This document shows, piece by piece, positions 1 to 7,831 of a DNA stretch of 35,220 bases. Position 1 is the first letter of the stretch. Every line of letters begins with the position of its first letter. The notes below the pieces were generated by a model. It was given only the letters and a program-made list of their open reading frames with translations, was not told where the DNA came from and did not search any database. This DNA is from Acidimicrobiia bacterium (GTDB lineage: Bacteria > Actinomycetota > Acidimicrobiia > IMCC26256 > JAMXLJ01): assembly GCA_035651955.1 (NCBI GenBank), contig DASRES010000078.1:1-35220 (forward strand). The letters are read 5' to 3'. The position numbers and the translations under genes are program-made.

Positions 1-1000
1 CCGGCGGCGACGTCTCGCTCTCGTGGACGGCGACGACGGAACCGTCGTCCCGCCACTGCGGCCGGGCCCACGTTCCACCGGGCGCGACGACGTCGACCCA
101 ACCGGTGTCGGCGTCGACGGCGACGACGTCCGTCGTACCGGCGCGACCACGTGTCGCGACGATGCGCGGGTTGCGTGCGCTCCAGCACGGGTGCGCGAAG
201 TCGGCGCCGTCGGCGGTGAGATGCCGTTGCGAGGTCCCGATCGCGTCCAGCAGCTTGCCCGCCTCGACGTCGGCACGATCGAGCTCTAGCAGATGGAGCT
301 CGCGCCATCCCGAGCGGTCGGACACGAACACGAGCGCGGTTCCGTCGGGTGACCACGCGGGTTGCGCGTCGGCGACGTCGGGCGCGCCCGTGACCGCGCG
401 GACGTCGCCGTTCGTCGTGTCGACGAGATGGAGCTCGACCCGGTTCGGGTCGTCGAGGGGGCGGAACGTCGCCGCGAGCAAGCGTCCACCGGGCCGGACC
501 GCGACGTCCGCGTAGTCGCCGTCACGGCGCGCGAGCGGCCGTGGCCACGGGTCGTCGAGCGCGACGGCTGCGACACGCACGGCACCGTCGCGCAACATCG
601 TGACGACGAGCGTGTCGCCGTCGAGCCACGTCGCGGCTTCGCCGTCGGTGATCCGTCCCGGGGGACCGCCCGCGACGGGCACGACGTAGATCGCGCCGCG
701 CTGCGTGTACGCGAGCCGTGTCCCGTCCGGCGACCAGCACGGTGGCCCGTCCAGAGCGACGTGACCCGTGGTCAGCCGGTCGGACCCTCCGCCGGCAAGG
801 TCGAGGAGCCAGACGCCGGCCGCGTCGCCGTCGAGGACGAACGCCGCCTGCGTCCCGTCGGGCGAGAGCGCGAGCGAGGAGGGACGCGCGGTGTGCGCAA
901 TCGCGTCGAGACGCCAGGTCGCGGGGAGTGTGCGGTCGGGCCGGGCGTGCGACGGCGTGCCGTTGCACTCGTCGCGCGAGACAGACGTCGGTGCGTGCAC
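1..1000 (-). CDS. S9-family peptidase, N-terminal beta-propeller part (partial)
   Basis: The reading frame is open from a GTG at 1000 to the left edge, so only about the first 333 residues are present and the C-terminus is missing. The protein shows repeated PD40/TolB-like propeller blades: LSPDGTQAAFVLDG, WSPDGTRLAYTQRG and WSPDGTALVFVSDRSG. This is the usual N-terminal half of acylaminoacyl-peptidase-like S9 serine peptidases, in which the propeller gates access to a C-terminal alpha/beta hydrolase domain. The catalytic domain would lie outside the window, so enzyme activity is inferred. A pure TolB-type propeller protein is the alternative. There is no obvious signal peptide, suggesting a cytoplasmic location. 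The GTG was chosen because homologous sequence begins just after it. A -10-like TACGTT ends 8 bases upstream, so the mRNA may be nearly leaderless. It follows the thiamine operon in the same direction, separated by a hairpin. Confidence 0.7.
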   Translation of the reverse strand, partial: MHAPTSVSRDECNGTPSHARPDRTLPATWRLDAIAHTARPSSLALSPDGTQAAFVLDGDAAGVWLLDLAGGGSDRLTTGHVALDGPPCWSPDGTRLAYTQRGAIYVVPVAGGPPGRITDGEAATWLDGDTLVVTMLRDGAVRVAAVALDDPWPRPLARRDGDYADVAVRPGGRLLAATFRPLDDPNRVELHLVDTTNGDVRAVTGAPDVADAQPAWSPDGTALVFVSDRSGWRELHLLELDRADVEAGKLLDAIGTSQRHLTADGADFAHPCWSARNPRIVATRGRAGTTDVVAVDADTGWVDVVAPGGTWARPQWRDDGSVVAVHESETSPP

Positions 1001-1001
1001 G

Positions 1002-1033
1002 GCCGGGCAACGTACCCAGCACAATTGTGATTC
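1002..1033 (-). promoter_or_regulatory. Putative promoter and palindromic site for the S9 peptidase gene
   Basis: Read on the minus strand, the 10-bp palindrome CACAATTGTG (1020-1029) is followed by TACGTT (1014-1009), which fits the actinobacterial TANNNT -10 consensus, and then by the GTG start at 1000. No clear -35 is visible. The AT-rich palindrome stands out in this GC-rich DNA and could be an operator. The assignment is weak. Confidence 0.3.
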
Positions 1034-1061
1034 AGCGCGTTATTGGCGCGCGGAATCACAA
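1025..1061 (-). terminator. Hairpin after the thiamine operon
   Basis: TTGTGATTC (1025-1033) pairs perfectly with GAATCACAA (1053-1061). Inside it GCGCG pairs with CGCGC after one mismatch, leaving a 7-base loop. It begins 3 bases after the stop codon of the ATPase gene, which suits a rho-independent terminator, although only short T-runs follow. Part of it overlaps the palindrome proposed as an operator for the next gene. Confidence 0.5.
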
Positions 1062-1064
1062 AAG

Positions 1065-2117
1065 TCAGCGACGGCCGTTGGGGCTCGGCCCCGGGAGGAC
1101 GACCACGCCGTCCGGGTCGACCGCGAGGCGAACCGCGTCGCCCAGGTCGGGCAGGTCGTCGGGGGCGACGGTGACCTCGACGGACGTGCCCGTCGACAGC
1201 GCGACGCGTACGAGGAAGTGGTCGCGCCGGAACGTGCGCGTCTCGACGACGCCGCACATCGTCCCGGTGTCGTCGAGCCGCAGCGCGTCGGGCCGCAGCG
1301 CGAGACGGACGGGACCGGCCGGCGTCCCGACCGGCACGGGCAGCAGCCCCCACTCGCTGCGCGCGACGGGCTCGCCGAAGTGCGCCACCGCCACCTGCGC
1401 GTCGACGACGTTCTCGAAGCCGAGGAACCGCGCCGTGAACTCGCTGGTCGGGCGGCGCCAGACGTCCTGCGGCTCGCCCTCCTGCTCGACCCGACCATCG
1501 CGCATCACGACCACGCGATCAGCGAGCGCGAACGCCTCGTCGTGATCGTGCGTGACGAACAGCGCGGTGATCCCGCTCGCGGTGAACAGGTCGTGCAGCT
1601 CGACCATCAGGCGTTCACGCAGCGCGCGGTCGAGGGAGCCGAGCGGCTCGTCGAGCATGAGCAGCCGCGGCGCGGGTGCCAGCGCGCGCGCGAGCGCGAC
1701 CCGCTGCTGCTCGCCGCCCGAGAGCTCGTTGACGCGCCGCCGCTCGAACCCGGGAAGGTTCACCAGCGCGAGGGTCTCCGCCACCCGCGACCGGATCGCC
1801 TTGTCGCCCATGTGGTGCATCCGCAACCCGAACGCGACGTTGCCGAACACGTCGAGATGGGGGAACAGCGCATGGTCCTGGAACATGAGCCCGAGCTGGC
1901 GCTTGTGCGGCGGCAGGTCCGTGATGTCGGCGTGGTCCCACGTGATGCGACCCCGGACCGGCCGCTCCAGGCCCGCGATCGCGCGCAGCAGCGTGCTCTT
2001 GCCGCTACCGCTCGGCCCCAGCACGCACACCACCTCGCCCTGGCGGACGTCGAGGTAGACGTCGTCGACCGCGCACGTCTCGCCGTACATGACCGTGAGC
2101 CCGTCGACACCCAGCAT
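1065..2117 (-). CDS. thiQ: Thiamine ABC transporter, ATP-binding protein
   Basis: This 350-residue ABC ATPase hydrolyses ATP to drive import through the adjacent permease. Visible motifs are Walker A GPSGSGKST (34-42), Q-loop Q80, signature LSGGEQ (132-137), Walker B LLMLDE (152-157) and an H-loop in THDHDEA. The C-terminal third looks like a TOBE domain, making it longer than the compact E. coli ThiQ (about 230 residues) and closer in build to FbpC/PotA. By sequence alone an iron or polyamine substrate could be argued. The thiamine assignment rests on the operon: TPP riboswitch, thiamine kinase and thiamine-binding protein. Its ATG shares one base with the permease stop (TGATG), so translation is probably coupled. 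Confidence 0.85.
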   Translation of the reverse strand: MLGVDGLTVMYGETCAVDDVYLDVRQGEVVCVLGPSGSGKSTLLRAIAGLERPVRGRITWDHADITDLPPHKRQLGLMFQDHALFPHLDVFGNVAFGLRMHHMGDKAIRSRVAETLALVNLPGFERRRVNELSGGEQQRVALARALAPAPRLLMLDEPLGSLDRALRERLMVELHDLFTASGITALFVTHDHDEAFALADRVVVMRDGRVEQEGEPQDVWRRPTSEFTARFLGFENVVDAQVAVAHFGEPVARSEWGLLPVPVGTPAGPVRLALRPDALRLDDTGTMCGVVETRTFRRDHFLVRVALSTGTSVEVTVAPDDLPDLGDAVRLAVDPDGVVVLPGPSPNGRR

Positions 2118-3841
2118 CAGAACTCGCCCGCCGAGCCGGCGCGGAAGCGCTCGATGAGCAGCACCGCCGCCCCGGTCACCACCATGAGGATCACGCTCGC
2201 CGCCATGGCCTGACCGAAGTTCAGCACGCCCGGGCGCGAGAGCAGGCGATAGATGACGACCGGGAGCGTCGGGTAGTCGGGCCGGACGATGAAGATCGTC
2301 GCGCCGAACTCGCCGAGCGACACCGCGAACGCGAACCCCGCCGCGACGAGCAGCGCGCGGGCGACGATCGCGAGGTCGATCTCCCGCCAGACGCGCGACG
2401 GCGGCGCACCGAGCACCGCGGCGGCCTCACGCAGGCGTGGGTCGATCGAGCGCAGCATCGGGACCATGACGCGCACGACGAAGGGCGCAGCGACGAGCGC
2501 GTGCGCGATCGGGATCAACACGGGTGACGTGCGCAGGTCGATCGGCGGGTGGTCGAGCGTGATGAGGAACCCGAACCCGATCGTCACGGCCGACGTGCCC
2601 AGCGGCAGCATGATGAGCGTGTCGAGCGCGCGCGAGCCCGTCGGGCGCGCGCTGCGTCGCGCGATCGTGAACGCCGCGCAGCCGCCGACCACGAGCGCGA
2701 TCACCGTCGCGATGACCGCGAACACGAGCGAGTTGCGGACGGCTTCGAGCGGCGACACGAACAGCGTGCTGTCGCCGGGCGGGTTCGCGAGCGCGCGGTA
2801 GAAGCCGAAGCCGTACCCGTTGCCCGTCGCGAACGACCGTTCGATCAGCACCGCGATCGGCACGCCGAGCAGCGCGGCCATGACGAGCAGGTTGAGGCCC
2901 AGCGTCAGCCGCGCACCCGGTGTCGAGACGGGCGTCGCCGTCTCCCGCTCGGCCCGGAGCCGCAGCGCGGTCGTCCGCCGCTGCTGCAGGTGACCGGCGA
3001 CGACGAGGACCGCGACGACGGCGACGAGCTGCACGATCGAGAGCGCGGCCGCGACGGGCAGGTTCAGCAGCTCGGCCGTCTGTCGGTAGATCTCGACCTC
3101 GAGCGTCGAGTAGTGCGGCCCGCCCAGGATCAGCACGACGCCGAAGCTGCAGAACGTGAACAGGAAGACGATCGACGCCGCGGCCGCGATCGCGGGTCGC
3201 AGCGCCGGCAACGTGACCTCCCGGAACGCGCGCCACCGGTTCGCGCCGAGCACACGCGCGCTCTCCTCCGCGCGCGGGTCGAGGTGCGACCACAGCCCGC
3301 CGACGGTACGCACGACGACCGCGTAGTTGAAGAAGACGTGCGCGAGCAGGATCGGCCACACCGTGCCGGTCAGGCCGAGCGACCCGAACGGACCACGCGG
3401 GCCGAACAACGACAGGAACGCGGAGCCGACGACGACGGTCGGCAGCACGAACGGGATCGTCACCGCGGCCCACACGAGACGGCGGCCGCGGAACCGGTAG
3501 CGCGACAGCACGTACGCGCCCGGCACGCCGGCGACGACCGTCAGCAGGGTCGAGACGGTCGCCTGCCACAACGTGAACCACGCGACGTGCTGCAGCGAGC
3601 CGTCCGTGAAGACGCTGCGCAGCGGCGCGAGCTGCCACCGTCCGTTCGGGCGCAGGCCGCGGGCGATGATCGTCCCGACCGGATACGCGAAGAACAGCGC
3701 GAGGAACCCGATCGGGACGAGGACGACGAGCGCGCGCCACGCGCGTCGTCCGACGCTCGATGGCACGCGCGCGAGCTGGGGCGCGCGCGCCTGCTCGATC
3801 TCGAACTCCGGCTCGCTCAGGCCAACACCGTGTCCGTCCAT
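2117..3841 (-). CDS. thiP: Thiamine ABC transporter, fused two-domain permease
   Basis: This 574-residue inner-membrane protein carries two copies of the binding-protein-dependent permease domain in one chain, as in ThiP and FbpB. Many hydrophobic helices are evident, the first near residues 36-56. Each half has an EAA-type loop that contacts the ATPase: ESARVLGANRWRAFREVTLP in the first and EAAAVLGAPPSRVWREIDL in the second. It would form the thiamine channel. The ATG at 3841 overlaps the end of the binding-protein gene by 25 bases. It has only a weak AAGG upstream, so translation probably depends on the preceding gene. A non-standard or later start is possible because the first 30 residues are poorly conserved in such proteins. 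Confidence 0.87.
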   Translation of the reverse strand: MDGHGVGLSEPEFEIEQARAPQLARVPSSVGRRAWRALVVLVPIGFLALFFAYPVGTIIARGLRPNGRWQLAPLRSVFTDGSLQHVAWFTLWQATVSTLLTVVAGVPGAYVLSRYRFRGRRLVWAAVTIPFVLPTVVVGSAFLSLFGPRGPFGSLGLTGTVWPILLAHVFFNYAVVVRTVGGLWSHLDPRAEESARVLGANRWRAFREVTLPALRPAIAAAASIVFLFTFCSFGVVLILGGPHYSTLEVEIYRQTAELLNLPVAAALSIVQLVAVVAVLVVAGHLQQRRTTALRLRAERETATPVSTPGARLTLGLNLLVMAALLGVPIAVLIERSFATGNGYGFGFYRALANPPGDSTLFVSPLEAVRNSLVFAVIATVIALVVGGCAAFTIARRSARPTGSRALDTLIMLPLGTSAVTIGFGFLITLDHPPIDLRTSPVLIPIAHALVAAPFVVRVMVPMLRSIDPRLREAAAVLGAPPSRVWREIDLAIVARALLVAAGFAFAVSLGEFGATIFIVRPDYPTLPVVIYRLLSRPGVLNFGQAMAASVILMVVTGAAVLLIERFRAGSAGEF

Positions 3842-4899
3842 GCCTTGATCCAGGCGTCACGGTTGCGGCCGATCTCGGCCGGCGGCAGCCGGTATGGGTT
3901 CGGGGCGAGCTGCGCGAACTTCGTGAAGACGGCGGGCAGCGGCGTGCCGGTGCGGACGGGGAACACGAACATGTTGAGCGGCACGTCCTCCTGGAAGCGG
4001 GCCGAGATCATGAAGTCGATCAGCTTCTCGGCGGCAGCCTGCTTGTGCGTGCCCTTCAGCACCCCGGCGAACTCCACCTGCCGGAAGCACGTGCCGAGGA
4101 GCGTCCCGATCGGCGACGTCGCCGGTTGGGGGCTCGCGTAGTACACCTCGGCCGGCGGGCTCGACGCGTACGACACCACGAGCGGGCGGTCGCCACCGGC
4201 CTTCCGACCCGCCCCACTCCCGCTGAACGACCCGTCGTAGGCATCGTCCCAAGTGCTGACCACCTTGACACCGTTGTCCTTCAGGCGCTTCCAGTAGTCG
4301 AGCCAGTGGCTCGTGCCGTAGCGGGCGATCGTCGCGAGCACGAAGGCGAGACCGGGCGACGAGTCGGCCGGGTTCTCGACGACGAGCAGGTTCTTGTAGC
4401 GGGGGTCGGCGAGATCGTCGAGCGTCTGCGGGACGGCGAGGTGGTGGTCGGCGAAGTACGCCTTGTCGTCGTTGATGCAGACGTCGCCGTAGTCGATCGG
4501 CGTCACCCGGTGCTGCGGGTCGAGCTGGAACTCGGCCGGCACGTTGGCGAGGCCCGCCGCCTTGTACGGCACGAAGATCCCCGCGTCGAGCGCGCGCGAA
4601 AGGAACGTGTTGTCGACGCCGAAGAAGGCGTCGGCGAGCGGCTTGCTCTTCGTGAGGATCGCCTGGTTGACCGCGCGGCCGGCGTCACCGGCCTTGAGCA
4701 CCTTCACCTTGATGCCCGTCTGGCGTGTCCACGACGGCAGCAGGTCCTTGGACGTCGCGAAGTCGTCGTGCGTCATCAGCGTGATCGTCGTCGTGTGCTG
4801 CCCCGACGCCGCGGCGTTCGTGCCGCCCGACGAGCCGCACGAGGCGACGAGTGCCGTCACCGTCGCGAGGACGGCGATGGCCGCGGTCGAGCGCTTCAT
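3817..4899 (-). CDS. thiB: Thiamine-binding lipoprotein of ABC transporter
   Basis: This 360-residue extracytoplasmic solute-binding protein has a lipoprotein signal peptide: basic start MKRS, hydrophobic core and lipobox VASC with the lipidated cysteine at 21. The mature part resembles ThiB/TbpA (class D solute-binding proteins), including the stretches DYGDVCIND, STWDDAYDGSFSGSGAG and LPLNMFVFP-like PLNMFVFPVR near the C-terminus. It would capture thiamine or its phosphates and deliver them to the permease. The start at 4899 was chosen because it begins the signal peptide, has GGAGG five bases upstream and overlaps the kinase stop as ATGA. The longer reading frame upstream is only overlap with the kinase gene. 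Confidence 0.9.
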   Translation of the reverse strand: MKRSTAAIAVLATVTALVASCGSSGGTNAAASGQHTTTITLMTHDDFATSKDLLPSWTRQTGIKVKVLKAGDAGRAVNQAILTKSKPLADAFFGVDNTFLSRALDAGIFVPYKAAGLANVPAEFQLDPQHRVTPIDYGDVCINDDKAYFADHHLAVPQTLDDLADPRYKNLLVVENPADSSPGLAFVLATIARYGTSHWLDYWKRLKDNGVKVVSTWDDAYDGSFSGSGAGRKAGGDRPLVVSYASSPPAEVYYASPQPATSPIGTLLGTCFRQVEFAGVLKGTHKQAAAEKLIDFMISARFQEDVPLNMFVFPVRTGTPLPAVFTKFAQLAPNPYRLPPAEIGRNRDAWIKAWTDTVLA

Positions 4900-5576
4900 G
4901 GTTCCTCCAGTGCATGTGGTCGGATGACGAGGAGCACGCCGGCGTCGAGCTCGACCGCCGCGTGGACGTCGAGCAGCGCGTTGCTGACGCCGCGACCCGA
5001 GCCGGGGTGCAGGTCCTCGTGGTGGAGCGGGTACTGCAGGCCTTCCGTGCAGACGCCGTGCGCGGTGCCGCCGAGCGCGAGCAGCGAGACGAGCTCGCCC
5101 GGGCGGCCGTCCAGCTCGACGCGTCCACGGCCGCGCGCGATCGCCGACCACGCGCGGTCGGTCCACGCCTCGACGCGGAGGTGCGCGTACTGCTCGTGCG
5201 CGAGGACGAGCGCGTTGGCGAGGAGCATGTCCATGCGGCCGCCCGCGCCCGTCACGACGACGACACGGGTCGCGCCGCGCGCGCTCGCGGTCTGGATCGC
5301 GAGCTCGAGGTCGATCTCGTTCTTCGCGACGGGATGGCGTTCGACGGCCGTACCCGTCGCGCGCGCGGCGGCGAGCATGGCCGGGTCGACCGAGTCGAGA
5401 TCGCCGACGACCGCGTCGACGTGCAGCCCGAGGGGCGCGGCCTGTGCGAGCCCGCTGTCCGCGGCGACGACGAGGTCGGCCGGCGGCAGCAGCGGCGCGA
5501 CGCGGGGATCGACCGGCCCGCCCGCGCCGAGCACGATCGCGACACCGCGCGCGTCCGCGGCTGACGGTCCGTCCAC
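4896..5576 (-). CDS. thiN: Thiamine pyrophosphokinase
   Basis: This protein of about 226 residues converts thiamine plus ATP to thiamine diphosphate plus AMP. Family motifs are clear: VVAADSGLAQA, GDLDSVD, KNEIDLELAI and GAGGRMDMLLANAL, plus a C-terminal GVSNALL substrate-site segment. The start is the GTG at 5576, directly after GGAGGGAGGAG. The longer ATG-initiated frame from 5654 would run through the riboswitch and encodes non-conserved sequence. It is first in the operon, so imported thiamine is phosphorylated by a co-expressed enzyme. Expression is expected to fall when thiamine diphosphate binds the leader. Length and motifs are normal for the family. Confidence 0.92.
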   Translation of the reverse strand: MDGPSAADARGVAIVLGAGGPVDPRVAPLLPPADLVVAADSGLAQAAPLGLHVDAVVGDLDSVDPAMLAAARATGTAVERHPVAKNEIDLELAIQTASARGATRVVVVTGAGGRMDMLLANALVLAHEQYAHLRVEAWTDRAWSAIARGRGRVELDGRPGELVSLLALGGTAHGVCTEGLQYPLHHEDLHPGSGRGVSNALLDVHAAVELDAGVLLVIRPHALEEP

Positions 5577-5577
5577 G

Positions 5578-5668
5578 CTCCTCCCTCCGCCGGCATGACC
5601 CGGTTCAGGTTCGAACGGTCGGAGGCTCCGTGCCTCCCTCTCAGCCCGGCGCACCGGACTCCCGTGTT
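5578..5668 (-). promoter_or_regulatory. TPP riboswitch (THI element)
   Basis: On the minus strand the leader contains the conserved THI-box blocks in order: GGGAGTCC, GGGCTGAGAGGG (CTGAGA at 5644-5639), a variable GAGGC/GCCTC P3 stem, then GAACCTGA, CCGGGTCATGCCGGCG and GAGGGA. These match the thiamine diphosphate aptamer. The 3' end of the aptamer includes the GGAGGGAGGAG ribosome-binding site of the kinase gene, and no separate terminator hairpin follows. Control is therefore probably by hiding the ribosome-binding site rather than by transcription attenuation. Confidence 0.95.
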
Positions 5669-5725
5669 GGCTCGGAGCGTACCCGGCCGCTTCCGGCCGT
5701 CACCTGCACGTTTGTGGACGGTGAC

Positions 5726-5752
5726 TCAAGGCGCGGGCAGGAACGCCCGAGA
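5726..5752 (+). promoter_or_regulatory. Sigma-28-like promoter of the HDOD gene
   Basis: TCAAG (5726-5730), a 14-base spacer, then GCCCGAGA (5745-5752) resembles FliA/WhiG-type promoters. Predicted transcription would begin close to the GTG at 5761, giving a leaderless mRNA, in line with the absence of a Shine-Dalgarno sequence. Confidence 0.4.
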
Positions 5753-5760
5753 ATCTGAGG

Positions 5761-6597
5761 GTGATCGACCTCGACGCGCTGGCTCAGGCCGCCGCGTGCC
5801 TCGACCCGCTCCCCGCGAGCGTCGTCCGCCTCGCGGCGGTCGTCGCGTCCGGCGACCCCGACCTCGGCGCGATCAGCGAGATCGTGTCGTTCGACCAGGC
5901 GCTGACCGCGGGGATGCTGCGGGCCGCCAACTCGTCGTGGAGCGCGTCCCGCACACCGGTGACGACGGTCCGCGACGCGATCGTCCGGCTCGGTGCCGCG
6001 GCGGTGCTGTCGATGGCGCTCGACGTGAACGTGCGCGGACGGATGGAGCGGGCCGTTCCCGAGTACGGGCTCGCCGAGGGTGATCTCTGGCGGCACTCGG
6101 TCGCGGCGTCCCTGGCGGGGGAGTTGCTGCAGCGCAGGGCGCGGGCCGAGGTGCCGCCGGAGGCCGTCGCCGCGTCACTGCTGCACGACGTCGGCAAGCT
6201 CCTGATGGCGCGCTTCCTGGACGACGAGCTGCTCGTCTCCATGCACCGCGCGCACGACGAGGGTGGGCTGAGCCGCATGGCGGCGGAGGCCGAGATCCTC
6301 GGCGTGCACCACGGCGAGCTCGGGGCGCTCGTCGCGCAGGACTGGGGACTGCCCGAGGGGATCGTCGTCGGCATCGCGTACCACCACGACCCCGACAGCT
6401 GTGACGCGACCGTCGCGTACGCCGTCCACCTCGCCGACTGCGTCGCGAAGGTCGTCGTGCCCGGCGAGGCCGACCACGACGACGTCGAGGGCTTCGCCCA
6501 CTCGATGGAGCATCTCGGCCTGTCGGCGGACGACTACGACGCCATCTGCATCGCCGTCGGCGACCGCTTCAGCGACGTCACCCGCCGGTTCGAATAA
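5761..6597 (+). CDS. HDOD domain signalling protein
   Basis: This 278-residue cytoplasmic protein is almost entirely an HDOD domain. The typical opening is present (ISEIVSFDQALTAGMLRAANSS), as is a helix with LLHDVGKLL, so the HD pair is retained, and a later AYHHDPD segment. HDOD proteins are related to HD phosphohydrolases and usually act in signalling, including control of motility and second messengers, but most lack proven catalysis. No output domain is attached. The GTG at 5761 was chosen because homology starts about ten residues in. The gene is divergent from the thiamine operon and ends 5 bases before a convergent small gene. Its promoter resembles sigma-28 sites. Confidence 0.85.
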   Translation: MIDLDALAQAAACLDPLPASVVRLAAVVASGDPDLGAISEIVSFDQALTAGMLRAANSSWSASRTPVTTVRDAIVRLGAAAVLSMALDVNVRGRMERAVPEYGLAEGDLWRHSVAASLAGELLQRRARAEVPPEAVAASLLHDVGKLLMARFLDDELLVSMHRAHDEGGLSRMAAEAEILGVHHGELGALVAQDWGLPEGIVVGIAYHHDPDSCDATVAYAVHLADCVAKVVVPGEADHDDVEGFAHSMEHLGLSADDYDAICIAVGDRFSDVTRRFE

Positions 6598-6602
6598 GCG
6601 CG

Positions 6603-6845
6603 TCAGCGCTCGGGGAACGGCTCGGGACGCGAGTCGAGGATCTCCCGGGCGCGCGCGAGGTCGTGCTCGAGCACGAACACCGGGCAGTCCATCTGGTGGA
6701 AGTAGCCGTAACCCTGCCCGCCCGGCGTGGTCGCCTCGATCCCGTTGCTGCGCAGCAGCGCGACGAGCACGTCGGCCTCGAAGAAGCTCGCGGTCGACGT
6801 GAGCTGCACGACAGGTTCGTCGTCGGCGGCGCGTCTCGTGGTCAT
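6603..6845 (-). CDS. DUF2007-like small protein
   Basis: This 80-residue soluble protein matches the DUF2007 putative signal-transducing fold. It has a ferredoxin-like pattern with STASFFEADVLVALLRSNGIEA near the start, a conserved VFVLEHDLARAREIL helix near the end and a short Pro/Glu tail. No enzymatic residues are evident and the role is unknown. The ATG lies inside the end of a 53-bp repeat element. The gene follows the E2 acyltransferase gene in the same direction, 45 bases downstream, so the two may be co-transcribed. Confidence 0.75.
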   Translation of the reverse strand: MTTRRAADDEPVVQLTSTASFFEADVLVALLRSNGIEATTPGGQGYGYFHQMDCPVFVLEHDLARAREILDSRPEPFPER

Positions 6846-6893
6846 TGACGCTTCATTGAAGCACCGGTCGGTCCTCGACCGACTCTTGCTTCA
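6841..6893 (-). repeat. 53-bp structured repeat, copy A
   Basis: Read on the minus strand, this segment aligns without gaps to 17617-17669, with about 40 of 53 positions identical. It contains a perfect hairpin, GTCGGTC/GACCGAC with loop CTC on the plus strand (6867-6883), and the palindrome GCTTCATTGAAGC (6850-6862). It includes the E2 stop codon at one end and the DUF2007 start codon at the other. Confidence 0.6.
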
Positions 6894-7772
6894 TCGAGAG
6901 GACACCGATCGCGGGAGCGACGCCTCGACGAACCAGTCGCGCGTCTCGAGCACGTCGCGGACGTCGCGCAGGAACGCAGCTGCGTACGCGACGTCGACGA
7001 CGCGGTGGTCGAAGCTCAGCCCGAGGACGCCAGTCGCGCGCGTGTCGATCGTGTCGCGACCGCTCGCCGTCTGCACGACGACGGGGCGGCGCGCGACGCC
7101 GTCCGTCGAGAGGATCGCGACCTGCGGCTGGTTGATGATCGGCACCGAGACGGCGGTGCCGGCGGGGCCGGGGTTCGTGATCGTGAACGTCCCGCCCGTG
7201 ACGTCGTCCGGCGACAGCTGCTTGGCGCGGGCACGCCGGGCGATGTCCGCGACGTCGTGTGCGAGCGCGACGAGGCGCCGATCCTGCGCGTCACGCACGA
7301 CCGGCACCACGAGTCCCTCGTGGGACAGGTCGACCGCGATGCCGAGATGCACTCGATCCGACGCGGTCGCGTACCCGTCGTCGTCGACGGTCGCGTTGAC
7401 CCACGGGTGGCGGGTGATCGCGTCGACCACGGCGCGCGCGACGAACGGGAGGAACGTCAGACGGGTCACGCGGCGCACGACGTCGACGTCCTCGAAGTCC
7501 ACCTCGATCGCCACGAACGCCTGTGCCGCGATCCGGCTCGACCGCAGCAGGTGCGCGCCGGCCCGCCGTTGCACGTTGTTGAGCGGGACGACCTCGTCGC
7601 GCATCCGCGCGACGTCGTCGCGGGTGACACGGCCGTCGAGGCCGCTCCCCTGCAGCGAGGTGACGTCGACACCGCGGGCGGCGGCCGCGGCGCGCACCGC
7701 CGGGGAGAGGAACGTGCGCGTGGCGACGCGCCGGGGTGGCCGTCTGCGCCAGGGCAGCACGTCGTCGGGCAC
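6891..7772 (-). CDS. 2-oxoacid dehydrogenase E2 acyltransferase lacking a lipoyl domain
   Basis: This 293-residue protein begins almost directly with a peripheral subunit-binding domain (FLSPAVRAAAAARGVDVTSL followed by GSGLDGRVTRDDV, about residues 21-54). The acyltransferase catalytic domain follows (about 65-290). The usual N-terminal lipoyl domain is absent: the only in-frame upstream codons before a stop contain no start, so the GTG at 7772 is the first possible one. The catalytic motif is FDHRVVDV; His and Asp of HxxxDG are kept but the Gly is Val. It would transfer acyl groups to CoA, with a lipoyl domain supplied by another protein. It diverges from the E1 gene, and a branched-chain substrate is inferred from the neighbouring Leu/Val dehydrogenase. 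Confidence 0.85.
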   Translation of the reverse strand: MPDDVLPWRRRPPRRVATRTFLSPAVRAAAAARGVDVTSLQGSGLDGRVTRDDVARMRDEVVPLNNVQRRAGAHLLRSSRIAAQAFVAIEVDFEDVDVVRRVTRLTFLPFVARAVVDAITRHPWVNATVDDDGYATASDRVHLGIAVDLSHEGLVVPVVRDAQDRRLVALAHDVADIARRARAKQLSPDDVTGGTFTITNPGPAGTAVSVPIINQPQVAILSTDGVARRPVVVQTASGRDTIDTRATGVLGLSFDHRVVDVAYAAAFLRDVRDVLETRDWFVEASLPRSVSSR

Positions 7773-7831
7773 GTGAACGTTGTAGTGGCTCCCGCTGGCT
7801 ACCGTGAGCGCACGCTCGCCGTGGAGGGACC

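Noticed and set aside
2549-4141. Plus-strand open frame opposite the thiamine permease
   Set aside because: Arg/Asp/Glu-rich shadow of a membrane protein gene, with no domain or ribosome-binding site.
1065-4899. Iron(III) ABC transporter
   Set aside because: Permease and ATPase resemble FbpB and FbpC in build, but the riboswitch, the kinase gene and the ThiB-like binding protein indicate thiamine.
5577-5654. ATG-initiated N-terminal extension of the thiamine pyrophosphokinase
   Set aside because: It would translate the TPP aptamer. The GTG at 5576 follows an excellent ribosome-binding site and starts the conserved region.
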